Positions 53,156 to 62,973 of a DNA stretch of 64,000 nt are shown in pieces. Source of the stretch: Fragilaria radians. Lineage: Eukaryota; Bacillariophyta; Fragilariophyceae; Fragilariales; Fragilariaceae. The notes under the pieces are model-generated. The model did no database searches and had not been told where the DNA came from. It saw only the letters and a program-made list of their open reading frames with translations. How positions within the stretch are numbered: position 1 is the stretch's first letter; each line of letters opens with the position of its first letter. The stretch lies in assembly GCA_900642245.1 (NCBI GenBank), contig CAAAJI010000004.1, forward strand, positions 277,305-341,304, read 5' to 3'. Both the position numbers and the translations under genes were made by a program.

Positions 53156-55102
53156 TTATGATTGTTCATCTTCACTATCGTCGTCGTCCTGCAGAGGGTT
53201 CATTCTCAAACTACCGTACGTTTTAGTCCATTCAATGTATACATTTAGATCTGCCTGCGACACACTTGGGTTCATTGCTCGAAGAGACTGGCGGAAATGT
53301 CTATATGCGATCGGCGGGACATCGTTGGCATCAACTTGCAGGGCTCGAGATCCCAAGCTTCTCAAGGGTCCCATTGCAGCCTCCACGCAAAGTGCCTTCA
53401 AATCAGCCCCACTGAAGCCTTCGGTTGCAAGAGATAGCTTTTGGATGCATGCATCAGTTAGATCGTGACGGTTTTTTGTTAGCAGTGTACGAATCAGCAC
53501 TTCACGATCCGGCGCCTCCGGCAACGGAATGTATAATCGCTTTACAAACCGTCTTCGAGCCGCGTCATCTAATTCATGAGGTCGGTTAGTCGCACCAATA
53601 ACCAATACTCGTTCTCCGTGGCTTCCGTTGGTGCCATCTAATTGAACCAAAAATTCGGTTTTAATTCGTCGACTTGCTTCATTTTCGTCTGCTTTACGCT
53701 GGGTAAGCAGCGAATCAATCTCATCGATAAACACGACCGAAGGTTCACGATATGCCGCTACTGCGAAAAGGGTACGAACTAGTTTTTCTCCTTCACCAAT
53801 CCATTTGGAAGTTAGAGAGGACGACGAAATGCTGAAAAAAGTAGCCCCTGATTCATGTGCAACTGCTTTTCCGATGAGCGTTTTGCCAGTTCCAGGTGGA
53901 CCATAAAGAAGTAAACCGTTCGGGCCACGACGTAATCCCGTAAACAAATCGGGTCGTTTCATAGGCCAACAAACCAGCTCTTGAACAGTAGCCTTGGCAT
54001 GTTCCAATCCAGCAATGTCATCAAATGTTACTTTATCTCCTGAGTCGAGAATTTCGTTTTCAATCTTTTCTACTAGTTCTTTGTCCAGCCCTTTCAATGG
54101 CCCTGGTAGGTCGTTTTCTTCCACATCCTTTTCAGAGAGCGATACTGGACGAACGGCTTGCCCATATCCACCAACTTCACGCTTTTTGTAAAGGTCACTT
54201 ACTTTTTTGGGAGGTTGGAACTTTCTTTTCAGAGATTGTGGAATATTTTTTTGTATTGGAGCCGGCTGTAAACTGTTTCTACTTTCACTTGTTGTATTTT
54301 GCTGATAGGCGACTGAGTATTGTTTTGTGGACTCAATACAATCACCACTTTCGGGTTGTTCACCACTATACCAAAGGTCTGCAGCACTTTGAAAAGGATT
54401 GTGCAGATTCCCGATGGAGCTCCAAGGATTTGGTTTCACTGCCTCGGCATTCATAGGTTCTTCTTGATGATGATTATTGGCTGCCATTTCCCAATCTTGA
54501 CTACCAATAGTATTAGAATGTGTGGAAGGTTGAGTGGGATCCCTCAATTGCTTATATTTTTGATATGGATTTTGCGTCTTCCGAGTTGATTGGCGGGATG
54601 TATCTTCCGAAACATAGTCGTGTAAAGCAAGAGCCTTATCAGTAGTTGAATTAAAGTTCTCAGAACTATGGATGTTGACACTTGATAAAATCAAAGGATC
54701 TCCTTTTCTCTGATCTCTTGTTGATATTTGATAATCTTCTTCCACGTCTTCGTCTTCAAAATGAACAACATCGTCCTTGTTGAACTCACGAATAAATTCC
54801 GGATAAGCCTTAAAGAAGTCATCGGCACTTGTTTCTTCATCAGCGAAATTGCCTTGTTTCAAATTGCCATCATTGTTACGTTCAAAAACGAAATTTTGAA
54901 GCTCGCTTTCCAAAAGTCGAATGTCGTCATCCATGTCCCACAATACCTTTTGCAGAAAAGCATTCGGAACAGGTTCTGCATGAAGTGGTATCATTCGAGC
55001 TGCCCGTACTGTCATTGCTTCTTCAAACGTCGAATCTTTAGCCTCATTATATCGTACAAGCCATTCTTCGTATAGTGTAGCATAGCTAACATTTGTCGTC
55101 AT
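53156..55102 (-). CDS. FIGNL1: FIGNL1-like AAA ATPase (meiotic-clade AAA)
   Basis: 648 residues, no intron. The first 330 residues are acidic or polar and disordered (adaptor region). The AAA module then begins with EKIENEILDSG and VTFDDIAGLEHAKATVQELV, characteristic of the fidgetin/spastin/katanin clade. Walker A is GPPGTGKT (401-408); FSISSSSLTSKWIGEGEKLV is the pore-loop region; Walker B is VVFIDEIDSLL; sensor 1 is GATNRPHELDDAARRRFVKR with the arginine fingers. The C-terminal Vps4-like helices (ASVxPSVSQADL type) end with a tyrosine-threonine-rich turn. FIGNL1 removes RAD51/DMC1 filaments and limits crossovers; the IAGLEHAK and SSSLTSKW details favour FIGNL1 over spastin. Active in the nucleus. 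Convergent with the AP2 protein gene. Confidence 0.9.
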   Translation of the reverse strand: MTTNVSYATLYEEWLVRYNEAKDSTFEEAMTVRAARMIPLHAEPVPNAFLQKVLWDMDDDIRLLESELQNFVFERNNDGNLKQGNFADEETSADDFFKAYPEFIREFNKDDVVHFEDEDVEEDYQISTRDQRKGDPLILSSVNIHSSENFNSTTDKALALHDYVSEDTSRQSTRKTQNPYQKYKQLRDPTQPSTHSNTIGSQDWEMAANNHHQEEPMNAEAVKPNPWSSIGNLHNPFQSAADLWYSGEQPESGDCIESTKQYSVAYQQNTTSESRNSLQPAPIQKNIPQSLKRKFQPPKKVSDLYKKREVGGYGQAVRPVSLSEKDVEENDLPGPLKGLDKELVEKIENEILDSGDKVTFDDIAGLEHAKATVQELVCWPMKRPDLFTGLRRGPNGLLLYGPPGTGKTLIGKAVAHESGATFFSISSSSLTSKWIGEGEKLVRTLFAVAAYREPSVVFIDEIDSLLTQRKADENEASRRIKTEFLVQLDGTNGSHGERVLVIGATNRPHELDDAARRRFVKRLYIPLPEAPDREVLIRTLLTKNRHDLTDACIQKLSLATEGFSGADLKALCVEAAMGPLRSLGSRALQVDANDVPPIAYRHFRQSLRAMNPSVSQADLNVYIEWTKTYGSLRMNPLQDDDDSEDEQS

Positions 55103-56437
55103 AATGAAGTGTAATTGTTTCCATTTGGCGCTTTTTTTGTCTTCCTTTCATACTAGCAGCACACCAGTACCGAGTTCCAAAAAAAATGATCTTTCGTAAC
55201 CTTCTTTCGAGCCTCCTAAATAACTGACCTTCTTTCGAGCCTCCTAAATAACTGAGCTTCTTACACAATTAAATACAGCTCGCTTCAATTCTTTTATAAG
55301 CCATCCTTAGAAGCATGAATATCACAAGCAAAGATCATTTTCTGAATCGTTTGAAATTGAACTTCATTGGAGTGCTTTCGAGAGAAGTCGTCTTGTAATG
55401 GATATATGCGTTACTTTTACTATATGTAAAAATTGTGCTAAAGGATAAAATGTCGGGCCTAATTACGATAACACATAAATTTCCGCTTTGATATGGCTAT
55501 CTAGAAATTTTAGCTATCAGTAGACTTTTTTGACAGGAATTTTGCAAAGAAGAAGAGCAATAATACGTGATGTCATTCGTCCATTGATCAGAGGACGCTC
55601 ACCTTAGATTTATGGACGTGACGATAAGATCCTACAACAATAATCAGACATGCAAGGCCATTTCCCCTTGATGAATGACAACAAGTTATTCCACCATTCA
55701 TACTTCCGTCACTCAGAAATTTGAAACAAAGTAACTTGTGGATTAGGACTATATCTATTTCAATCTACATTTTTTTCACAATACGATTCAATTCGTTTTT
55801 CTTTCTCAATCATTGCTCATTCTGCACTGTATTATGTTACTATCTTTTGTTAGTTTATTTCTGTAAACTCTACATTCACATACAATTCCTTCAGCGAATC
55901 CTCCAATACCAGAGGAATCCGAAGAACAACATTCAAATTTAATTCATGACACATTTGTGAATGGAGCTGTCTACCAATCTCAATCGAGGAAATATCCTTT
56001 GCTCAGTATGATACAAAAATCTGGGAAATCTGTTTCAGGCGGGAACAAGTTTTTGGGATTTATGTTGTAGGCTGTTTTATTTGTGGTAATAAGCTATGCA
56101 CCTCATTTATTCAGTAATTCTTCATGTTTCAAGTATTCTAGATCTTGTGGAAAAATGCATGTGGTCAAGATCATCAAAACTATTTTATTAATCTTCTAAT
56201 TGTCAAGATTTTCCTCGAATGCCACTTCTGTTTTGATCTCAGGAATGCTTCTCCATAAAAGTTCTTAGTATGAGATCAAGTACTGTAGGTGGTAATTGGA
56301 AACACTTCGTCACGATGCTTGCAGTGTAAGTTGGTGCACATTGCAACAAAGACATTCTCCTTCTCCTACCGGTACTGGTACAAGGAACGAAAAAAGAATA
56401 TGTTCCAATCCAAATCGAACGGTATCTTGATTTACCC
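55103..56437. other. Divergent intergenic region
   Basis: It separates FIGNL1 and the protease gene. A 28-bp tandem duplication (55201-55256) lies about 100 bp upstream of the FIGNL1 ATG. Short ORFs lack support. Confidence 0.5.
55201..55256. repeat. 28-bp tandem duplication upstream of FIGNL1
   Basis: Copies 55201-55228 and 55229-55256 start CTTCTTTCGAGCCTCCTAAA and differ only in the last base; CTTCTT follows. Being recent and close to the start codon, it may lie in the 5' UTR or promoter. Confidence 0.95.
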
Positions 56438-57631
56438 ATGAGCATCATATCTCAATTGTTAAGCATCCTTTCTATATGCAATATCGTATCAGCTTATCTT
56501 TCGTTTGAGGAATGGTCAGTTGGAAAGCAGACTTATGCTACAGAGGATGAGAGGCGTCACCGAAAAGCCATATTTGAATCTAATTTGGAGAAGATTGTAA
56601 TGCACAACAATGATATTCGCAAGAAGCGTCATTTTACATTAGGTATAAATGAATTTATGGACCTTGAGGATCACGAATTACCTCTTGGATATGATAAGTC
56701 GTCTTTATATCCAACGATCACGATGGAAGAGCGTCGCTTAAAAGACCAAATCGACTTCGAATCGCTTTTACCAATAATTCATCCAGTCAATGAACTTCCA
56801 AAATCAGTTGATTGGAGATTTGCGGCTACTCCCGTCAAAGATCAAGGTGCGTGTGGTAGCTGTTGGGCCTTCGCAAGCACAGCTGCATTAGAGAGCCATT
56901 TGTTTCTGAACGAAGGCCTTTTGTTTTCGTTAAGTGTTCAACAATTGGTTTCCTGTGCCCCAAACATCAAGCAATGTGGAGGTGAAGGAGGTTGTACAGG
57001 AGCTACTTCTGTACAAGCGTATGACTACTTGAAAACAGCTGGAGTTGTGCAAGAATGGAAATTCGGATACTCGTCCTACAGTGGATCCTCCTTCTCCTGT
57101 CCCCTATTTCCAAAGTCGAATAGCTCCTCCTTGGTACAGGGTACTGTCGCAACAATTGAAGGCTTTGTGGCATTGCCAAGTAACAACTATACGGTCATGA
57201 TGAATGCAGTTGCCAAGATTGGACCGATAGTAATAAGTGTGGCTGCTAAGGGATGGGGGCTTTACGAAAGAGGTATATTTCGCCATGCATTTTCGACTCC
57301 TGAGGACGCAGATGTCAATCATGCTGTGGTTCTCATGGGATATGGGACTGACGATGATACGGGAGACGATTATTGGCTAGTTCGAAATTCGTGGTCACCT
57401 CTATGGGGTGAAGCTGGATACATTCGATTGTTCCGTGAGGATCCCACGTCATTGGATCATGATCCCTGTGCTATGGACATTACTCCGGGCGATGGGGATG
57501 CTTGCAAATATGATAATAATGGAAATCCTATTGAACCTCTTCCTCATCAAAAAGTCTGTGGTACGAGTGCGGTGTACAGTGCTGGTTACATTCCCATTGG
57601 GGTAAAGAAATATGTCGCTAAATCGGTATGA
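56438..57631 (+). CDS. Papain-family (C1A) cysteine protease, cathepsin-like
   Basis: 397 residues, no intron. Residues 1-19 are a signal peptide (ILSICNIVSAY). Residues 20-115 are the I29 inhibitor propeptide, with FEEW, RRHRKAIFESNLEKI and FTLGINEFMDLEDHE (ERFNIN/GNFD-like). The mature enzyme starts near LPKSVDWRFAATPVKDQG; active-site residues are Gln136 (oxyanion), Cys142 in GACGSCWAF, His295 in DVNHAVVLMGYG and Asn317 in VRNSWSPLWGEAGYIRL. It should act in a lysosome-like vacuole or be secreted. The insert at 225-240 and the C-terminal extension (residues 345-397, with Cys344, Cys356 and Cys374) are longer than in cathepsin L. Convergent with NUP58, gap 70 bp. Confidence 0.95.
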   Translation: MSIISQLLSILSICNIVSAYLSFEEWSVGKQTYATEDERRHRKAIFESNLEKIVMHNNDIRKKRHFTLGINEFMDLEDHELPLGYDKSSLYPTITMEERRLKDQIDFESLLPIIHPVNELPKSVDWRFAATPVKDQGACGSCWAFASTAALESHLFLNEGLLFSLSVQQLVSCAPNIKQCGGEGGCTGATSVQAYDYLKTAGVVQEWKFGYSSYSGSSFSCPLFPKSNSSSLVQGTVATIEGFVALPSNNYTVMMNAVAKIGPIVISVAAKGWGLYERGIFRHAFSTPEDADVNHAVVLMGYGTDDDTGDDYWLVRNSWSPLWGEAGYIRLFREDPTSLDHDPCAMDITPGDGDACKYDNNGNPIEPLPHQKVCGTSAVYSAGYIPIGVKKYVAKSV

Positions 57632-57701
57632 AGTCATTCTCACAGAATAGTAGCTAGTGTCTACATGACTTTTGGAGCCCTTAAATGTAAATTGTTTTGG
57701 A

Positions 57702-59495
57702 TTACTTTCTGCGGCTACTACGTGACTTGCTCTTAGACTTGTTCACAGAACTACCAAACGCACTTCCAACTGCCGGAGATGCACCGAAACCACTAGTTGC
57801 AACGGGTGCTGGAGTTGAGCCAAATAATCCTCCAGAAGGCGCTGGTGCTGGAGTAGAGCCAAACAATCCTCCAGAAGGGGCTGGTGCTGGAGTGGCTCCA
57901 AATAAACCTCCCGAAGGGGCTGGTGCTGGAGTGGATCCAAATATGCCTCCCGAAGGGGCTGGCGCTGGTGCAGAGCCAAATAAGCCTCCGGAAGGCGCTG
58001 GTGCTGGAGTAGAGCCAAACAATCCTCCCGAAGGGGCTGGAGCAGGAGTGGATCCAAATAAGCCTCCCGAAGGGGCTGGCGCTGGTGCAGAGCCAAATAA
58101 GCCTCCGGAAGGCGCTGGTGCTGGTGTAGAGCCAAACAATCCTCCTGCAGGAGCAGGTGCAGGATTCGAACCAAAAAGGCCTCCGGAAGGGGCTGGTGCT
58201 TGAGTGGAGCCAAACAAGCCTCCAGAGGGAGACGGTGCTGATGTGGAACCAAACAATCCTCCAGATGTTGGAGCTGCACCAAAGAAGCTAGAGGGCGCGG
58301 ATGTTGTATTGGATTGTGGCATTTGGTTACCATTGTTATTGTGAGTGTTGGACGTTCCGGCCTCAAGATACTTCATACGGACCATCTCATCTCGCTTTTG
58401 CTGCGCCTGCCAGTCTCGAATAGCTTGCTGATCTAACACATTAGCGTCATTTAATTTTTCCCAATTTCGATACTTCGAACGTATTTCACCCATATGACTT
58501 TGTAGGAAATTTATATCTTGTGCGATTCGAATTAAATTTTCACTTTGCTTTGTGAGAACGAATGTGATACCTAAATCACGAATATTCTTTGTTTGATCAA
58601 GTTGGATAGAAATCGTTTGGAGAGAATGAGTCATCTCTTTCAATCTTTGCTCCATGTCTTCCAATAACTGCCACATGAATGGAGATGGAATTTTTTCCAA
58701 TCGATCGACGTGCGCCGCTTGCCATTCTAAGGATTTACGAATTTGTTCATGAACTGTCGTATCCTTTCCTGTAGCTGAGGATGTTGCTGTGGAAGGCACA
58801 AGTGCTGTTGTGGAACTCGATGTGTGTAATGTAACGCCTCTGCGACTTGCCAAGGCCTCAGCTGGCCAGATTCCGTGAACTATAACATGCACATTGTATT
58901 GCTCAAAATGATTTCGTACGCGTGTTGCTTCTTCCGAGCATTCGTTGAGCTTAGAGTTAATATTTTCCATCCGAACTTTCATGGTCTGAATTTGTTCCGA
59001 CAGAGGTAAAACTGTTCCTGCAGCGGCATCAGCAGAGGATTTTGTTGTACGTAACAAAGCGGGGGCCATAGTTTTGACTTGAGATATAGCCCGCTTATGA
59101 TTCATAATCTGATCGTGAATTTTGTCGATGACTTGTTTGTATTGAGGAGGTAAATGAGAGTAGTGCACATGACCAGAAAGTAATTGATGGCCTCCGATTT
59201 GTTGTTGCTGTTCCAAACTTGTCTGCATATTAAACATAGCGCCGTTAGCCGGAGCTGGAGTTGACATTGATCCAAAGAGTCCTCCTGACGATGGAGCATT
59301 TGTACTTCCAAACATCCCAGTCTTTGGAGCCCCAAATAGACCGGGTGAGGGTGCTGCTGGTGACGAGCTCCCAAATAATCCACCTGTACTCGAAGAACCA
59401 CCAGTGTTTCCAAAGGGAGTCGATGAGCTGCCAGACAAAGAAGTACCAAAAGCTGGTGCGGAAGCTGGCTTCGGACTACCAAATGAAAACGCCAT
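57702..59495 (-). CDS. NUP58: Nucleoporin NUP58/NUP45-like with FG repeats
   Basis: 597 residues. N-terminal FG repeats (about 1-90: SFGSPK, GGLFGSS, PGLFGAPK, GGLFGS) are followed by a coiled-coil domain at about 105-395 with LPPQYKQVIDKIHDQIMNHK, the signature of NUP58/p45 in the central channel (NUP62 complex). C-terminal FG repeats (about 410-580) have period 13 residues, of the form GGLFGSTPAPAPS. They gate the nuclear pore by binding transport receptors. The last residues are basic (KSKSKSRSSRRK). The 39-bp DNA array is described as a repeat. One frame, no intron. The length is normal for the family. NUP54 is less likely because the helical domain begins with the NUP58-type sequence. 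Confidence 0.85.
   Translation of the reverse strand: MAFSFGSPKPASAPAFGTSLSGSSSTPFGNTGGSSSTGGLFGSSSPAAPSPGLFGAPKTGMFGSTNAPSSGGLFGSMSTPAPANGAMFNMQTSLEQQQQIGGHQLLSGHVHYSHLPPQYKQVIDKIHDQIMNHKRAISQVKTMAPALLRTTKSSADAAAGTVLPLSEQIQTMKVRMENINSKLNECSEEATRVRNHFEQYNVHVIVHGIWPAEALASRRGVTLHTSSSTTALVPSTATSSATGKDTTVHEQIRKSLEWQAAHVDRLEKIPSPFMWQLLEDMEQRLKEMTHSLQTISIQLDQTKNIRDLGITFVLTKQSENLIRIAQDINFLQSHMGEIRSKYRNWEKLNDANVLDQQAIRDWQAQQKRDEMVRMKYLEAGTSNTHNNNGNQMPQSNTTSAPSSFFGAAPTSGGLFGSTSAPSPSGGLFGSTQAPAPSGGLFGSNPAPAPAGGLFGSTPAPAPSGGLFGSAPAPAPSGGLFGSTPAPAPSGGLFGSTPAPAPSGGLFGSAPAPAPSGGIFGSTPAPAPSGGLFGATPAPAPSGGLFGSTPAPAPSGGLFGSTPAPVATSGFGASPAVGSAFGSSVNKSKSKSRSSRRK
57829..58262. repeat. 39-bp tandem array encoding the FG repeats
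   Basis: Eleven units of exactly 39 bp with no indel: a CCTCC phase mark recurs at 57829, 57868 and so on to 58258. Each unit encodes GGLFGSxPAPAPS on the minus strand. The multiple-of-3 period opens the other frames too. Confidence 0.95.
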
Positions 59496-61638
59496 TTTGA
59501 AACTCCGGCAACAAATCTTACAGTAACTTTTCGCTTACGCTTCGTTTAAACGGTAAATAAATTAATCTACTTGATTACTCTATTACTGGATAAATCAGAC
59601 AGAGTAGAAATTAGTAACCTAATTTTAAACTTGGTGCTTGTCATGGAAAATTAACTCACAGAATATCACATCCAGAGATGTGTGAACAACTTGTAAAATT
59701 CCTCTGTAAATGATAAAGCATGCTCATGGTGATGTGATCTCAAGAACCAAAACCGCGCTGTGCATTACGCAACGGGGGGGAAAGCTATATTGGAAATTGC
59801 AGAGATGAAGTACATCCTTAGGCCATGAAATATTGGCGCATGTTGCCCATTTTTCGTACTGAAACTAATATAGAATGATTGATGAGAAATCATAGTGGAA
59901 AAGTTAAGTGTAGACGTTACTGATAGAAGAATGATAAAGAGTGAGGACAAAAAGTAAAATATTGCTAAAGTATGATCAGTATCGTTACAAGCGGTAGTTT
60001 CCTGGAATCCATAATAGCTGAAAATTATCGAAATCAATAAACCACAGTTTCTATGTAGAGGACAATGACAGGAAAATTTCTTGTGTCATTTGATCACCTC
60101 AAATCCCTTTCCAAATAAGCTTTGAGGACATTGAGAATGACTAGTTTTTGATTGGTTTTAGTACATTTAGGTTAAAAGCTTTACAAGAAAGAAGGAGAAA
60201 TTTTAGATGGAAAAGGGTCTTAGCTATGGTATAGTAATCATTAATTGAAGTTACTTTACTTGATTGGAATCGGAAAGACTGAAGAGGTCGAAAGAAAAAT
60301 AGTTCGAAGTTTGATCCCACTTTAGGGAGTATTGGAGAAAAGATTGCAAATTAAAAGAATCCGCTTCATAACGAGGAAAGGTGCAAAGTATTTAATTTAT
60401 GGTTCTAGCGTTCCAATGAAACTTCTTATGATAATGATTGCAGAGAGGCGTATACGACCAAGCCTAGTCTACATCTCACTTTACAGAAAGCTATTTTATT
60501 ATGGAAAGCTTGCTCATATATCAAATCGTGATGCGATAAAGTGTCTCGAATTACAAGGAAGCTAAGTAGGCATAGGACATCGAACTTGAATTCCTAATAT
60601 GGAGTGCAGTTCGTTTACGTTCTTAGCCCACTCAACTTATAAGAATGAAAAGCAACTGAATACCCAATCACTTGATCAACATTCTGGCAGACACACTTAC
60701 TATTCACATGCCTATACTAGAGTACATTTTAACATGACGAATAACTTAGCCAGGTCATAATGTAACGTTGCAGAGCAAACCAGTTGTCATGCTATGTATT
60801 TCGCTTTTGAAAACTTTATCTTCGTTTCACCACTAGGGCAATGCTTTTCGGGGAGGACGTGCCTGTCTTCCATTTAAATGATAGAACAATTCAAGCGGGA
60901 GATGTTTTAGGAACCCATTGAGCTGTGTTTTCAAGCAAACAACTTTCTTCACAATTTTCAAGATCGTTTCTGGGCCAACTAAGGAAAATTGCATATTGTT
61001 ACAATTTAGTGTTGCTTTTTGTAATACTAGTAATCTGTGACAATTTATCAAGAAAATCAGATAATCCAAGTGATTTTCATGAACAACGTGGAAAATTCTG
61101 GGCAGGATTATCTTGCTGTATCAGCAGCAAGGAACTGTGAAACCAATCTTAAGAATGAAAGTGCAACTGTATTATATATTTTTAAGCATTAAGAGAGCTT
61201 GAAATGAATCCACTTTATGTACAAACGGTTATACGTCCATGTCATGATTTTTAACACTTGTCAAGGCAGTGTATTAGCAATGACAGCAACTCAGAAGAAA
61301 TGCTACCTCAGTTGACATGGGATTCCTAGTATAAGCATGTCTGATAGTTGTTTCCTTTTTCAAAGAATACGAGCAATGAGAAATGGTCCTATTTTCATAT
61401 AACTTCATTAATTTTTGAAACTTCATATGTTTCCGATTCCAGTTGACATGAGTGAGGTATATGGCTGCTGTCATTACCATGTCTAACACTATAAAAAAGT
61501 GTTGATCATATTCTTGTCGGCAGCAGATTTCTGCTTTTCACCTAGTTCATTCATTTTTTATGGTTGAAAAAATTACGTCAAGCGTTGGATGTCGATTACT
61601 ACGACTATGAATGGGCATCTAGTCCAAACTTTTGGCCC
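59496..61638. other. Divergent intergenic region, 2.1 kb
   Basis: No strong gene. Minus ORF 59765-60037 is hydrophobic; plus ORF 60332-60565 starts with TTG and has no family. Upstream of the glycosyltransferase gene the frame is open from about 61546 (after a CACCTAG acceptor-like site), so a 5' exon is possible. Confidence 0.45.
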
Positions 61639-62973
61639 ATGAATTTTATTCATGTTCGTTTCCTGACAACGTGCCTTTTCCTCAGCTTGCTGATGAATGT
61701 CAGCCTTAGTATTTGGCGATTGAAAGTTAGGTTCCTTTGCAATATACCCGTAGGAATCAGTTCTCTAAAGATAAACAATGCGCATGACACGGAAAATAAA
61801 AAGATAGAGATCACCATCACAAATTATGGATGGTTTCATCCTGATCCTCTTAGAGGAATAAAGGTTCCTAGATGTATTGCAATGAGAGATTTTAATAGTG
61901 CGATTGAAGCTCATGAACGATATAATGAAAGTGCATGGCGGGATCTCGATGAAAATCCAAATCCGCAACGTCCCATAATCGCTTTCCTCGACATTGATAC
62001 CTGCAAGCACATGCACTGGCCGAAATTTAATGGAGATTGGAAAACGAATTCGGACGTAGAATATGGTCGTCCGCCCATATCGGAAATGCCCGCTTTCTCC
62101 TTTGACGTATATTCCGAGGACTGCTCTATAATTGACAAAGCTCTTCAATCACCAGCCCTTTCTTCACCAAAATCAAGGCTCGTCGTTCTTAGTTGCCATG
62201 ATGCTGGCCCACAAGATATTCCTTGCTTACGAGGTGATCGGAATTCCTCAGAGATTTATTCTAAACTCGTGGTCGGACATTTGAGCGCTCACAGAAAAGA
62301 TACCCATCCTAATGACTTTGGCTTGCCACCATGGCCACTAAAGGTAGTAGAATTGAATCAAACACAAAAGGATGACATTCGAACGTGCCACGCCTCCTCT
62401 CGTGACCTATTGTTTTCATTCTCTGGTCGAAGAAGAAAACCATTTCGGGCTTTCCACAGGTATTTCGAGAGGCTCCATGGTAGAGAAGGAATTTATGCTG
62501 TTTTTCATAATGATCATTACGAAAATACGACAAAGAACATGTGGGGATGGAGCATGGTGGAAAGCTCTGGACCAATGAAGCAGGCGGATGATATGTATTA
62601 TCAACTATTAATCAGGTCAAACTTCCTGGGAGCTCCGTTAGGCGATTGCCTATATTCGCTAAGGTTTGCTGAAGCACTTTCTGCCGGCGCGATACCTGTA
62701 GTCTTTTCAGATGGCTGGGTACTTCCTTATAACATGGACGTTGTTGATTGGTCTGAACTTGCTGTGCTGCTGCCCCAGCGTCGAGTTCGTGAGACTCTGG
62801 ATGTCCTACGTAACATACCAATCGAAAAGCGTTGTGAAATGCGGCGCAAAGGCTTCGATTTTTTCCAACGGTATGTTGCGCATTCATCGGGTCGCCTGAG
62901 AGCTGTGCTTAAAATTGTGGATAAGTCACTAGTGACATCCATCCCCACGGCATTCTCTTTTGCTCCTGAATAA
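61639..62973 (+). CDS. Exostosin-family (GT47-like) glycosyltransferase
   Basis: 444 residues from the first in-frame ATG at 61639; codons 61564-61638 stay open, so an upstream exon may exist. A membrane anchor (FLTTCLFLSLLMNVSLSIW) directly follows the start, giving a type II Golgi protein. The catalytic part shows RDLLFSFSGRRRKPFR, SSGPMKQADDMYYQLL, RSNFLGAPLGDCLYSLRFAE, and at about 347 LSAGAIPVVFSDGWVLPYNM with VDWSELAVLLP and RRKGFDFFQRYV. This is the exostosin (GT47) pattern: the acidic and Gly residues of the GAIPVV-SD motif bind the nucleotide sugar. GT47 enzymes add sugars to cell-wall or heparan-type polysaccharides; here the substrate is unknown. An ATG at 61560 starts a 17-codon uORF in another frame. 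Confidence 0.88.
   Translation: MNFIHVRFLTTCLFLSLLMNVSLSIWRLKVRFLCNIPVGISSLKINNAHDTENKKIEITITNYGWFHPDPLRGIKVPRCIAMRDFNSAIEAHERYNESAWRDLDENPNPQRPIIAFLDIDTCKHMHWPKFNGDWKTNSDVEYGRPPISEMPAFSFDVYSEDCSIIDKALQSPALSSPKSRLVVLSCHDAGPQDIPCLRGDRNSSEIYSKLVVGHLSAHRKDTHPNDFGLPPWPLKVVELNQTQKDDIRTCHASSRDLLFSFSGRRRKPFRAFHRYFERLHGREGIYAVFHNDHYENTTKNMWGWSMVESSGPMKQADDMYYQLLIRSNFLGAPLGDCLYSLRFAEALSAGAIPVVFSDGWVLPYNMDVVDWSELAVLLPQRRVRETLDVLRNIPIEKRCEMRRKGFDFFQRYVAHSSGRLRAVLKIVDKSLVTSIPTAFSFAPE

Noticed and set aside
57697..58203. Plus-strand frame rich in PPEGAGAGVEPN
   Set aside because: It is the antisense reading of the 39-bp NUP58 array, whose period is a multiple of three.
57743..58366. Second minus frame in NUP58
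   Set aside because: It is another frame of the same array without FG signature.
60332..60565. 77-codon plus ORF
   Set aside because: It starts with TTG and has only basic/hydrophobic AT-driven sequence.
61564..61638. N-terminal extension of the exostosin protein
   Set aside because: The open codons begin at TTG without an ATG; kept only as a possible upstream exon.
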